Part shown: positions 12,901-27,570 of the stretch, in pieces
Layout: every line of letters starts with the position of its first letter
How positions within the stretch are numbered: the stretch's first letter is position 1
Assembly: GCF_014839835.1 (NCBI RefSeq)
Contig: NC_071633.1
Coordinates: 19,893,001-19,957,000 of the forward strand
Reading direction: 5' to 3'
Origin: Dryobates pubescens
Taxonomy: Eukaryota > Chordata > Aves > Piciformes > Picidae
Length of the DNA: 64,000 nt
Notes under the pieces: model-generated
Databases searched by the model: none
What the model was told of the DNA's origin: nothing
The model's input: only the letters and a program-made list of their open reading frames with translations
Made by a program: the position numbers and the translations under genes

Positions 12901-13980
12901 GGCTCAGTGAGCACAGCTTGGTGGTGAGCACAGCCAGAATGGTTCCAGAGAGGAAGCAGCTCTCTAGAAGCTGTTCCAGCTTGTCAGCCCCAGGTTTAAA
13001 GTGGTTTGCTGCTTAGCCTGGACTCTCTTCTCCTCTGGGGACCTCTCAGCCAAATGCCTGAAGCAGTTCAGCAAAGTAATGAAAAGTGTGAAGAAGCTGA
13101 GAGGGGCTCAGGGTGCAGCTCCCAGCTGGAAGGGACCTCTGGAGATCATCCAGTGGAGCTGGAGTGGTGGCTGGGAGAGAGGAGGAGGAGTTTGTGTTGG
13201 AGGGGGAATGGTTATTCAGAAGGGCTCTGGGATTGTCAGAGAGAGCTGCAGGCAGAAGGATCATGGACAGCTGATTCTCTCTCCTGCCACAGGCACAAGA
13301 ACCATGGCAGTGAATCCTTTCTCCTGCTCTGAAATGCAAAGTGGGGGTTGGGTAAGGAAGGCAGAGCTCAAGTGGCTTTGAGCCTTTGCAAATGTTGGTT
13401 CTCATCATCAGCCAAATAACTCCCAGCCTGGTGAGAGAGGAAGGCAAAGGCATTTATCCAGGCTGGGGGAGGGGGGGTTCTGCTGCTTTGGCTTCCTTGT
13501 CTCTCCAAAGGCAACAGAGGAGAAGCTCTTTGATGCTTGGAAAACTTAGGCTTCAAAGAGGGCTTTGGGAGGGGAAATGAGCATGAGGAGGGGAAATGGG
13601 AGGCTGGGGGCATACTGAAAGGCAGGTTGTCTGGGGCTCTGGACAGCCTGATGCAGCTGCAGATCACAGAATGCTGGGGGTTGGAAGGCACCCCCAGAGA
13701 TCCCTGTGTCCAAGCCCCCTGCAGGGCAGGTCACACAGGAAGCTGTCCCTGAGGTCTCTGCTACCTGGAGGGAGGTTTGAATGAGATGAGCTTCGAGGGT
13801 CCCTTCCAGCACCAGCCAGGCTGTGACTCCAGGGTTCTCTGGTGTGGGATTGGCAAAGGAAAGGGAAATTCTCTTCCTGCACAGCTGGAGGCTGCAGGCT
13901 CAGCTCTGCTCTTGTTCCCCTTCCAGGATGCAGAGAGCGAGAGGGAGCTGGAAGAGCTGCGCTCGGGCTGGGAGCAGTGA
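931..13980 (+). CDS. RMDN3: RMDN3 (PTPIP51), 3' half, eight coding exons; 5' part outside the window
   Basis: Regulator of microtubule dynamics 3 is an outer-mitochondrial-membrane protein. It tethers mitochondria to the ER through VAP proteins, and its C-terminal TPR-like domain binds and transfers lipid. Exons: 931-1033, 1948-2008, 7904-7979, 8887-8964, 10060-10158, 11940-11993, 12814-12894, 13927-13980 (TGA). All have AG/GT borders and the phases join without a break, giving 201 codons. Landmarks are [54 protein letters not shown], a [17 protein letters not shown] stretch and [17 protein letters not shown], which follow the human C-terminal half almost block by block. The N-terminal membrane anchor and FFAT region would lie left of base 1. 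The largest intron here (2009-7903) holds only CR1 pieces. A weak ATTAAA at 15458 or AATAAA at 16225 could end the transcript. Identification is firm. Confidence 0.96.
2488..2695 (-). mobile_element. CR1 LINE 3' end
   Basis: The + strand reads AATCACAGAATG, then GGTTGGAAGGGACC, CCCCTGCCATGGGCAGGGAC and a CCTGGGCAGCCTGTGCCAGTG block. This is the reverse complement of the CR1 3' end, so the element is 5'-truncated and points left. It sits in the large RMDN3 intron. Confidence 0.92.
3429..3462. repeat. Three-copy 11-bp tandem repeat
   Basis: The unit GGGGGCTTTGG is repeated three times head to tail inside the large RMDN3 intron. It is a short simple repeat with no evident function. Confidence 0.75.
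3935..4305 (-). mobile_element. CR1 LINE internal fragment
   Basis: The blocks CTCCCCTCAGCCTCCTCCAG, CTCCCCAGCCCTGTTCTCC and CTTCTCTGGACCTGCTCCAG are the reverse complement of the CR1 reverse-transcriptase C-terminal and 3' region. The copy is older and more diverged than the one at 2488, and its own 3' tail is not obvious. Confidence 0.8.
5092..5372 (+). mobile_element. Two adjoining CR1 3' ends
   Basis: Bases 5105-5275 read as a CR1 3' end on the + strand (GGCACAGGCTGCCCAGGGAG, then ATGATCTTTTCCAACCC). Bases 5298-5372 repeat the terminal part (GGACCAGATGACCTTTGGGG, then CCCTTCCAACCCAGACC). These look like two independent insertions or an internally rearranged copy. Confidence 0.85.
6195..6385 (-). 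mobile_element. CR1 LINE 3' end
   Basis: The + strand reads AATCATGGAATG, GGTTGGAAAAGACTTCTGAG and CCACCACCCCCCTGGGCAGC, the reverse complement of a CR1 3' end of the GGAAAAGACC subfamily. It lies in the RMDN3 intron. Confidence 0.88.
8437..9090 (+). repeat. Duplicated ~45-bp motif flanking an RMDN3 exon
   Basis: Copy 1 spans about 8436-8478 and copy 2 about 9046-9088. Both share CCAGCCA(T/C)GATGGCTGAGGACACT followed, after a short variable spacer, by TTGCTGAACTC or CTGCTGAACTC. The coding exon 8887-8964 lies between the two copies. The copies are direct and I do not recognise them as part of a known element. Confidence 0.7.
13660..13770 (-). mobile_element. CR1 LINE 3' end remnant
   Basis: GATCACAGAATGCTGGGGG followed by TTGGAAGGCACCCCCAGAGA is a diverged reverse-complement CR1 tail, in the last RMDN3 intron. 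A second, weaker trace (CTGGAAGGGACCTCTGGAGA) lies near 13127. Confidence 0.65.
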
Positions 13981-16600
13981 GCCCCTGGCAGCTGCTTCCC
14001 CTGGGGCTGCACTGGCAGAGAGCTTCCCAGCTGGAGGGACTCAGGAGCCCAGCACCTCCGACTGCCCTCCCCGGAGCAACCACGAGAGCTGACCGGAGCC
14101 AGGAGCCAGCTGCCTCTGCGTGCTGGGGCACCAGGACCTTGGTGGGGTTTAACCAGGCTCGAGCTTTGTGTCCTTTCCCTTCTTACAGCACTGCAGGTGT
14201 TTGGGCTAAAAATCCCTAAAAGATGGCAAACTGCTAAAAAGAGCCTGGGGGAGGTGGGGTGCAGCTGGCATTTGTGCTGGGCATGTGCCACAGGTGTAAG
14301 TGTGGTGGGTACGCACCCCTGTACTTCACAAGCTGTCTACCAGCCTGAGCCTCAGTGGCCTCTCCCCGGGCCCTGAGGAGTCTCCAGCCTGCACTGCTCC
14401 CAGGCTGACTTTCTCCCTCCCCTGTGGAGTGAATCAGTGGAGTGCTGCCTGCTGAGCTGCCCCTTGGCAGTGGGGTGAGAGACAAGGCCGAGCCCCGTGC
14501 TGGGTGGTCAGCCTGCTGCTGGCATTGGCTGGTGGGATGTGCCCTGTGCCCTCGGCCTGCTCAGCCAGGCACAGAGTTTGTGACTGAAGAAAGACAAAAG
14601 GCAGCTGCCAAAACCAGAAAGGAAGGCGGAAGAGAGCACAGGGAGTGTCAGGGAGTGCTCAGCTCCTGCTCCCTTGCCGTGGGGCGCTGCTGCTGCTGCT
14701 GCCTGACACACTCCTGCTGTCCTGCCCCGCTGTCTGAGCTGCCTTGCTGCTGTTGCCCCGGGGGGGAGCCAGGACTGCTCCCTGCAGTGGGAGGTTCCCA
14801 GGGAGCAGCAGCAGCCCCTCCAGGCCCCAGACTTTGTTTCCAAGAGGTTGCTTTTGTCAGGGAAGCAAGCAGTAGGGTTTGAAACTTGAGGACTTCTCCC
14901 AGGGGTGCTGCTCCCTTGAGCTGGAAACTGCTGTCCCTCTAAGCTGCCCTGCTGTGGTTTAGATGCAATACCCTGGTGTGAGAAGCTATTGATCAGTGAA
15001 GCACAGGGGACAGCACCAGGAGTGCCCCGAGGCAAAGCTGATGCTGCCCTGCAACATTCCTCTGCCAGTTCCTGACCTCTTGGGTGACACCAAGGAGGTG
15101 AAGCCAGCAGCTGACATTCCCTCTAATGGATCCTGGGTACCAGAAGTCTCCAGTGCTGAGCACTGACAGCGAAGGGGAAGCAAAAACCACCTCAGAAGTT
15201 TCCCCAAGGCTTTGCTGATCGCCCTGCAGACTTCAGCTGGCAGCTAACCAGGTGCTTGGGCTTCAGTGCTAGTTGTGTCCTGCCTTCGTGTGGTGGTTGT
15301 GGGGTGCAGGAGTGAAACATTCCTCAGTCTCCTTTGGTTCAGTCCCTGGCCCAGGGGTGTTGGACTGGTGGAGTTCTACCTTGTGAGATGACCCTGAAGG
15401 GTCCCCTGTGATCCCTCTGCCCCTTGTTGGCTTTTTGGCTTTTTTATTTCACCCCAGATTAAAGTCTCTAAACTTTTGGTGCTGAGCTGAGCTCCAGGAG
15501 AGTGTGGGATTTGCTTTCTGTGCTGCAAGTGGACTTGCTGCACCCTCGAGCTGATCCTTGTGTGTCTGTGCAGGGCTCCTTGCCCCTCTCTGGCTGCTGG
15601 ATGTGTAACTGAGGGACTTGGTTTGTGTTGCTGTTTGTCCTCTCAGTTCCTCAGGGGCATGGTGAAGCTGCCTCCTCTCCCTGGTGCCTTGCCTGGAGTC
15701 TCCCAGGGGTTGCCCCTCTTCTCCTACACCTCCAAGCTTTGAATGACTGCAGCATTCCAGAGCCAGGAGCACCTCTCCCTGTGCTGCTGGAAACTTCTGA
15801 CTCGCTCCTGGAACTGTCCACCTCCCTCCTCCCAGGAGCAGGACGCTCCTTCCCGCTCCCAGCCTGGCTCAGCTCTGCTGCAGCCATCTTCCTTGGTTCA
15901 GGGGCTTGATGATTCCTTGGAAATCCCCTGGCAGAGCCAGAGCTGCCCAGGCCCAGGGGGCTGGAGAGACAGCCTGTGGTGGGCCAGGGCCTGGCTCTGC
16001 CTTGTTTGGATCTACTGAACGGCCTGGGCCGGCAGTGAGTGTTGTGTGCTAAGTGTCATGGAACCAGGACAGCTGACGGGGGAGATGTTCTCACTGGAAG
16101 GGCAGCTGAGGGAAAAGCTATGGGGAAGGGAGGAGGGGAAGGGGTTGGACACAGGCAGAGCTTCTCTGGCTCTGCTATGGCTCAGGCGCTGTAGGTCTCA
16201 GAGAGTTCTGAGAGGGCTCAGCCGAAATAAAGCAGGATTGGCTTCTGCCTCTGGAAGTCCCTGCAGGAAGGAGGTGGTCAAGCATTGCACAATCCTTGAA
16301 GGAAAACAGGGGAGCAGATTCCTGCCCCCAGCACAGGAAGCAGAGCTGGGGTCATGCTCTTGGCAACACAGGGGAGCCACAGCAGGGGGGAGGACTGGAG
16401 CTCCTCTCCTGTGAGGCCAGGCTCAGGGCGTTGGGGTTCCTCATTCTGGGGACCAGGAGGCTCTGGGGAGACCTTCTGGTGGCCTTTCAGTGCTTAAAGT
16501 GACCAAGAAGAAGGCTGGGGATAGACTTCGAGCAGGGCCTCTTTGTGACAGGACAAGGAGGAGCCAGGCAGGAGCTCAGGTGTGAGTGATGCCTCCAGGC
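13981..16600. other. RMDN3 3' UTR and intergenic stretch
   Basis: The stretch follows the RMDN3 stop. Candidate + strand polyadenylation signals are ATTAAA at 15458 and AATAAA at 16225. A worn CR1 3' end lies near 15340-15410 (+). No exon of another gene is recognisable; CTG/CAG-rich sequence near 14690-14760 accounts for the long open frames. Confidence 0.6.
16395..16565 (+). mobile_element. CR1 LINE internal fragment
   Basis: CTGGAGCTCCTCTCCTGTGA, GGAGACCTTCTGGTGGCC and CAGTGCTTAAAG match the CR1 segment upstream of the 3' end, on the + strand. It ends about 90 bases before the poly(A) signal of the P450 gene on the other strand. Confidence 0.82.
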
Positions 16601-16649
16601 ACCAGTCCCCTGGAGAAAAGCAGCAGAGCCAGGTCCCAGGGCAAAGGTC

Positions 16650-16655
16650 TTTATT
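16650..16655 (-). other. Polyadenylation signal of the CYP1C-type gene
   Basis: TTTATT on the + strand is AATAAA on the gene strand, about 170 bases after the stop codon. The interval contains two and a half copies of a 23-bp repeat (16723-16772). Confidence 0.7.
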
Positions 16656-16825
16656 GCTGCCCTTCACCCTGCAAACGGGGACAGGGCTGTGCTGCAGCAA
16701 GACTCCTGTGGACAAAGCTGGGTCTGCCCCCCACACCCCGGGTCTGCCCCCCACACCCCGGGTCTGCCAGCTCCAAGCCGCCTGGGTGCAGCAGAGCTGG
16801 GTCCCACCAACCCCGCGGCAGGTGC

Positions 16826-18345
16826 TCAGGGCTGGCTGCCCGCAGCCTGCCTCTGCCGCACGGTGAGAGTGAACGGCTGCGGCCTCAGCACCAGCCCATA
16901 GCTGCAGGCCAGGGAGAGCTGCTCCGCGGGGTTGGCGTGGAAGGAGCACTGGTGCAGGAGGATGGCGGTGAAGAGGAAGAGCTGGAGCTTGGAGAGCTGC
17001 TCGCCGATGCAGCGCCGCTGCCCCGCCGAGAAGATCAGGACGCTGCTGGCCAGGTCCCGGTCCAGGCGCCGCCGGGAGTCCAGGAAGCGCCGGGGGTCGA
17101 AGCGCTGGGGGTCAGGCCACCTGCTGCTGTCGTGGTTCACTGCCCACTGGTTGATGAAGACCACGGTGCCCTTGGGGACGTGGAAGCCCTCGAGCTCCAC
17201 GTCCTCCGTGGTGGCGTGGGGGATGGTGATGGGCACGAAGCTGCTGTACCGCAGCGTCTCGTAGATGAAGGCCTCCAGCAGGGGCAGCTGCGGCCGGTCC
17301 TCGGCTGTGGGCAGCCGGCAGCGTCCCACCACCCGGTCCAGCTCCACCTGGAGCTCCCGCTGCAGCCGGGGGTGCTTCAGCAACAGCAGCAGGACCCAGG
17401 AGAGCACCGTGGGTGTGGTGTCCTGCCCCGCGCCGAAGATGTCGGTCATGGCACCGTCCACGTCCTCGGAGCCCAGGCCCGCGGGGGGGCTGTCGCCGAG
17501 CTCCACAGCAGCCAGCAGGACGTCGCTGATGTCGCGGGGGGCGTGGGGGTCCAAGGTCTGGCGGTGCTGTGCCAGCCCGGCGCGCACGAAGCCGTGCAGC
17601 TCCCGGGTGAGGGCCTGGAAGTCGCGGAAGATGCTCCGCACGGGGTTGGGGAAGAGCAGGAGCCAGGGCAGCACATCCACCACGCTGCCCGCCCCCACCG
17701 CCTGCCCGAAGCGGTCGTTGCGCCCCAGCAGTGCCCTGAACTCGCCGTCGGCGTGGCCGTAGCGGCGGCCGAAGCAGAGGGCGCAGAGAACGTTGGCGTT
17801 GGCCACCACCAGGAACGGGGAGGGCTCGAAGTAGGCACCTCCGTGGCTGTGCTGCAGGAAGAGCCGGACCAGCTCCGCCGCCTCGGCCCCCACCTGCCGC
17901 TCCACCTCGCCGGCCGTGGCGTGGGCGCGCAGGGCAGCGTGGGCCAGGCGCCGCTGCGCCCTCCACCGCGGCGAGCAGGACCCGAAGGCTACGCTGCGCC
18001 CTCCGGACACCAGCTGGAAGGAGGGGAAGTCGGGGCGGCCGGCGAAACGGCTGCCCAAGCCCACTAGGGCGCGGCGGATGACCGGCTCGGCGCTGAGCAC
18101 CAGCACCCGGCGCTGCCCCAGCCGCAGCTGGAACACGGAGCCGTAGCGCTGCGCCAGCTGCCCCAGCGCTACGTGGGGCAGGCGCCCAGCTCCAGCGCGT
18201 TGCCCACCAGCGGCCAAGCAAAGGGGCCCGGGGGCCTCCGCCTCCCTGACCACCCCAACTTGGCCCCAATGTGGGGACAGGTCCCGACCAGCAGCAGGAG
18301 GGCGCCGAGGAGCAAGAGAGTGCCGAGGAGCAGCAGCAGCCCCAT
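16826..18345 (-). CDS. CYP1C1: Single-exon CYP1-family cytochrome P450, best match CYP1C1; one apparent frame break
   Basis: Microsomal haem monooxygenase of the AhR-inducible CYP1 family. The start at 18345 opens with an ER anchor (MGLLLLLGTLLLLGALLLLV) and the proline hinge RRPPGPFAWPLVG. The chain then carries YGSVFQLRLG, the I-helix FGAGQDTT, the K-helix ETLR, FDPRRF, the haem loop FSAGQRRCIG with its cysteine ligand, and a C-terminus with CSYGLVLRP. PHATTEDVELEGFHVPKGTV and VFINQWAVNHD resemble CYP1C more than CYP1A or CYP1B1. There is no intron, as in fish CYP1C. The 1520 bases are one short of a whole number of codons. The frame shifts between LVGNALELG and LPHVALGQLAQRYG near 18172-18183, and everything after it is open to the stop. 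That may be a sequencing error or a young inactivating change. The gene is extremely GC-rich. Confidence 0.9.
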
Positions 18346-18411
18346 GGCCGCCCCGTCGGGACACCCCGCAGCGCTCACGGCCCCTCTGCCCCGCACTGCC
18401 GCCCACAGCCC

Positions 18412-18419
18412 CTTTATGG
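18412..18419 (-). promoter_or_regulatory. TATA-like box of the CYP1C-type gene
   Basis: CCATAAAGG on the gene strand lies about 70 bases before the start codon, which would leave a 5' UTR of about 40 bases. The position and sequence suit a TATA element in an inducible gene. This is inference from spacing. Confidence 0.55.
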
Positions 18420-18613
18420 CCGCCTCCGAGGCGGGAGGGAGCCTCCATCCCCTCCCCAGATTCCGGATGGGGCCGGGTAGAGCCCACCCGGGGTTCTGGG
18501 GGGAGTGGGCTCCGACGGGGATCACGGGGCCGGGCAGAGCCGTGGGGGTGTAGGGGCCAGGAGCCGGGGGGACTGGAGGAAGGAGGCTGTGCTGGGCTCG
18601 GTGCCATCAGCGG

Positions 18614-18620
18614 CACGCAA
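18614..18620 (-). promoter_or_regulatory. Xenobiotic response element core (AhR/ARNT site)
   Basis: TTGCGTG on the gene strand matches the XRE core TNGCGTG. It lies about 270 bases before the start codon and 195 bases before the TATA-like box. It is the only GCGTG core I find between 18420 and 19000 on either strand. CYP1 genes are classically induced through such sites. Confidence 0.6.
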
Positions 18621-19453
18621 GCGGATTCAAGCGAGCAGCCACGGTGGGGCTGGTAGGGGAGTTTGGAGCCTGACCCATTTCCTCTTACAGCCAGGGCTAA
18701 CCCCCTCCCAAAGCCGCCCGGGCGGCTGCAGAAGCTCCTCGGCAGCGGTGGAGCCTGAGCGCCCGGCCCGGCGCTTCGGCTGGAGCTCCAGACTTGGATA
18801 GCGACGGAGCCTGCCCTTGGTCCTGGGCATTGCCTGCTCCGAGCATCACCAGGGGGCCAGAGGTGAGGCTTCGGTAGCGGCTGGGGCAGGATGGGGGCTG
18901 CGGGATGCAGGGAAGAGAAGCTGGAGCCCTCTGCCTCTCCCTCACTTCTCCCAGAGGAAAAGAACAAGGAGGATATTCCAACCCCCACTAGGGCACTCTG
19001 CTCTTTAATCAAGTGTAGAGTTCACAACAGCATAGCTCATATCAAAATAGACTGGAAAAGAACCTTCTCACCCTCAGAAGCACTCTGAGGGACAGCTGCA
19101 GGCACTCAGCACAGTCCCACTGCACCCCTTGAACCGGAAAGGACCTTGGGACAGTAAGAATCCCCCCACCCCCTGCCTGGCAGGTGATGGATCTCCTCCC
19201 TGCAGGGGTAACCCACCCTGCTGTGCACTAACGCTGGCTGGCCCCCAGCAGCCAGCCTGGCACAGAGATTTAATGAAGTAAAGTAAAATTTAATTTAATT
19301 GAAAGGAAAAGGAGGTCAGCAGTGAGAGGTGAAGTTCCCCAAGTGCAACAGATTGTAGAAGCCAAACCACTTGAAGGTCAAGCCCAGGGGTGGTGGTCAC
19401 CCTGCCCAGCTCCCTGCTCATTACAGCAACCCAGGAATCAGGAACTCACCTCT
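18621..19453. other. Intergenic stretch between RAD51 and the CYP1C-type gene
   Basis: The interval holds the rest of the CYP1C-type upstream region (CpG-rich to about 18850) and then plain sequence with an A/T-rich patch near 19270-19310. No exon is recognisable; the open frame running upstream of the P450 start has no family similarity. Confidence 0.6.
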
Positions 19454-19459
19454 TTTATT
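19454..19459 (-). other. Polyadenylation signal of RAD51
   Basis: TTTATT on the + strand gives AATAAA on the gene strand about 350 bases after the RAD51 stop. It is the first canonical hexamer downstream of the stop. Confidence 0.65.
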
Positions 19460-19807
19460 GGCCAGACCCCCCGCTGCTCCCCCAGCCCCACAGGTGATGA
19501 AGCACAGCCACAGCCTTGGGGCTGAGCTGTGTGCCCTGGCAGAACCCAGCTGGAACAGGAGCCGTGTTGTGGTGCTCCCAAATGTCCTCGAGCAGCCACA
19601 TTAACAGGTGACTAAGGGAAGGTCTCCAAGCAACACCTCCAGCTGTGTCTCAAGCTGTCTGCCCCTGAGGGACCTCCCCAAACCCCAAGGGATTCCTCTG
19701 CCAGCATCTCAGCAGCCGCAGTGGGAAAGCATCCAGAAGGTGCCATGAAGAAAGGAGCCTTTCATGGGCACCTGGTCATGGATGAGGCAGGAGATGAAAT
19801 GGAGCCT

Positions 19808-25889
<6,082 letters not shown>

Positions 25890-26625
25890 TCAGAGCAGCC
25901 TCCCTGCAAGAAAAGCAGAGTGTCCACCACTCAGAGCAGAACACTCCTGAGGTGTTGCAGAATGGATGAACTGATCATCCCAAGCAGGATGGGATGGGTT
26001 TCTGCTCTCCCAGATCTCTCAGCTGTGGTAGGTACTGCAAGAGATCTCTTTTGTCTGCTTCCCTACATAGGAAACAATAAAACAACAACAAAGAGGCAAA
26101 CCAAACAACTCTCTGTATTACCTGGTAAAGAACAGTGGGAAGCTTAATACAGAGCCCCACAAGATGAGAGCTATAATTAACAAAAAGTAAGAGATGTCCA
26201 TAAGCAGTGCCTCGCTTTAGCAGGAAGCAGTTGGGGTCACACTAAAAGACAGATTGCTTGGAACTGGCCCTTGATGTCCCAGCTTTGCCCTCACAACATG
26301 GGCAAAGGCTGCCAGTACCCTGGGGGCTTTGAAAGGGACCTGAGATTCTCCCTGTGGGCCCTGCCAGTGCTGCAACACATCTGTGCTGCCTTCCTGAAGA
26401 GCAAGCTGAGGAGCACGGTGGGAAGCCCCAACAGCTGAGGGAAACAGAGGGAAATGAGGGCATTTACCTGCTCCTGTGCAACAGTGCTCCTCAGGTGGCT
26501 CAGCAGAGGCCAGATACTGAAAACACTCCTAGCACCTCCCAGGTACCACCAGCTGCCCACCTGGGAGAGCCACAGGCAGAGGCAGCAGTGAGCACTGGGC
26601 TGATGAGCCCAGGATCGGCCACCAA

Positions 26626-26755
26626 GGCCAAAGGCCCCCAGGGCAGAGGGCCCGAGGGCAGGCAGCACAGAGCCCCAGGGCAGGCAGCACAGAGCCCCAG
26701 GGCAGAGGGCCCCAGGGCAGGCCCCAGGGCAGAGGGCACAGGGCCCCAGGCCTCA
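26626..26755. repeat. GC-rich minisatellite in RAD51 intron 1
   Basis: A degenerate tandem array of GGGCAGAGGGCCCC and GGGCAGGCAGCACAGAGCCCC type units. It sits between the RAD51 CpG island and the first coding exon and accounts for the long open frames there. Confidence 0.8.
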
Positions 26756-26779
26756 CTGCACCGACTGGGACGTCCTGCT

Positions 26780-27340
26780 CAGCCCGGGCCGTAAGGCCTC
26801 CTCCGCACGCCACACGCTGTGGCCCCGCGGGTTCCGCCCCGCTCGCTCTCTCCGTGCCTCACGTCACCGTTCCCGCTCGCTTCCCCGCGCACGCCCGGGG
26901 GCGCCCGCGCCCTGCCTCTCCGGGCCCGGCCGGGCCCCGGCTCCCAGCCCGGTGTCGCCCCGGCCCGGGGGGCACAGGGGAGGGGGCTCGGCCTGCCCGC
27001 GGTCGCTCACCCTGCGGCGGGGCCGGGCCTGGCGCTCCCGCTCCCCTCCCGGTCCCGTCCGCAGGCGCCGCCGCTTCGAGGAGCCCGCCGCGGCGTCACG
27101 TGACGGCGGCCGCGCGCCGAGCCAGCCCCGCGCGCTGGGCGGCGCCGGGGGCGGGGCTGCGCGTGCGGACGGGCGGCGCGCGCCGGGAGGGGCAGCGCGC
27201 CCCGGGCCGGCGGCTCCGGCCGCCGCCTGCCGCGCCCGGGGGTCGTCGCAGGTTCCGTGTCGGTGGTGGCCGTTCCTCGCAGCGCCGCTGCGCTTTCCAC
27301 TTAGGCCCTGCGAAAGGCAAAGCTGTGGGGCTGAGGGGCG
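26780..27340 (-). promoter_or_regulatory. RAD51 CpG-island promoter and probable non-coding exon 1
   Basis: The region is very GC- and CpG-rich, with a GC box (GGGGGCGGGGC, near 27147) and a perfect 12-base palindrome CGTCACGTGACG at 27094-27105 that combines an E-box with CRE-like halves. A good donor on the - strand (CCGCAGG/gtgagc) sits at 27010/27011, and the matching acceptor lies just before the RAD51 start codon exon. Exon 1 therefore probably begins somewhere in 27050-27200. Boundaries are inferred. Confidence 0.65.
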
Positions 27341-27448
27341 GGGGGCAGCAGCGACCTGGCAGTGCTGGGGTAAGGGTTGGACTCCCAAGACCCGAGCGGT
27401 GCCTTCCAGCCCTCAGAGGGGGAGGAGCGAGGAGCGGTGATTCTGACC

Positions 27449-27454
27449 TTTATT
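27449..27454 (-). other. Polyadenylation signal of KNL1
   Basis: TTTATT on the + strand gives AATAAA on the gene strand 117 bases after the KNL1 stop, implying a very short 3' UTR. The cleavage site would fall within about 100 bases of the RAD51 CpG island. Confidence 0.75.
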
Positions 27455-27570
27455 GAAGTGTTACATATACATACATAATACACAAAATACACATGGAGGC
27501 CCAGCCCAGCCTGCAGCAGGGCCCTGCAGCTGCAGCTGCAGCGCCTCAGCCCTGCAGAGAGGCTGCTCCA

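Noticed and set aside
16586-18067. A 493-codon open frame on the + strand
   Set aside because: It lies exactly antisense to the CYP1C-type gene. It is open because the DNA is extremely GC-rich, and it shows no family similarity.
18346-19012. In-frame extension upstream of the P450 (to 19012), giving a 728-codon frame
   Set aside because: The extension is in the post-break frame, has no domain, and bypasses the proper ER-anchor start at 18345, which is in the other frame.
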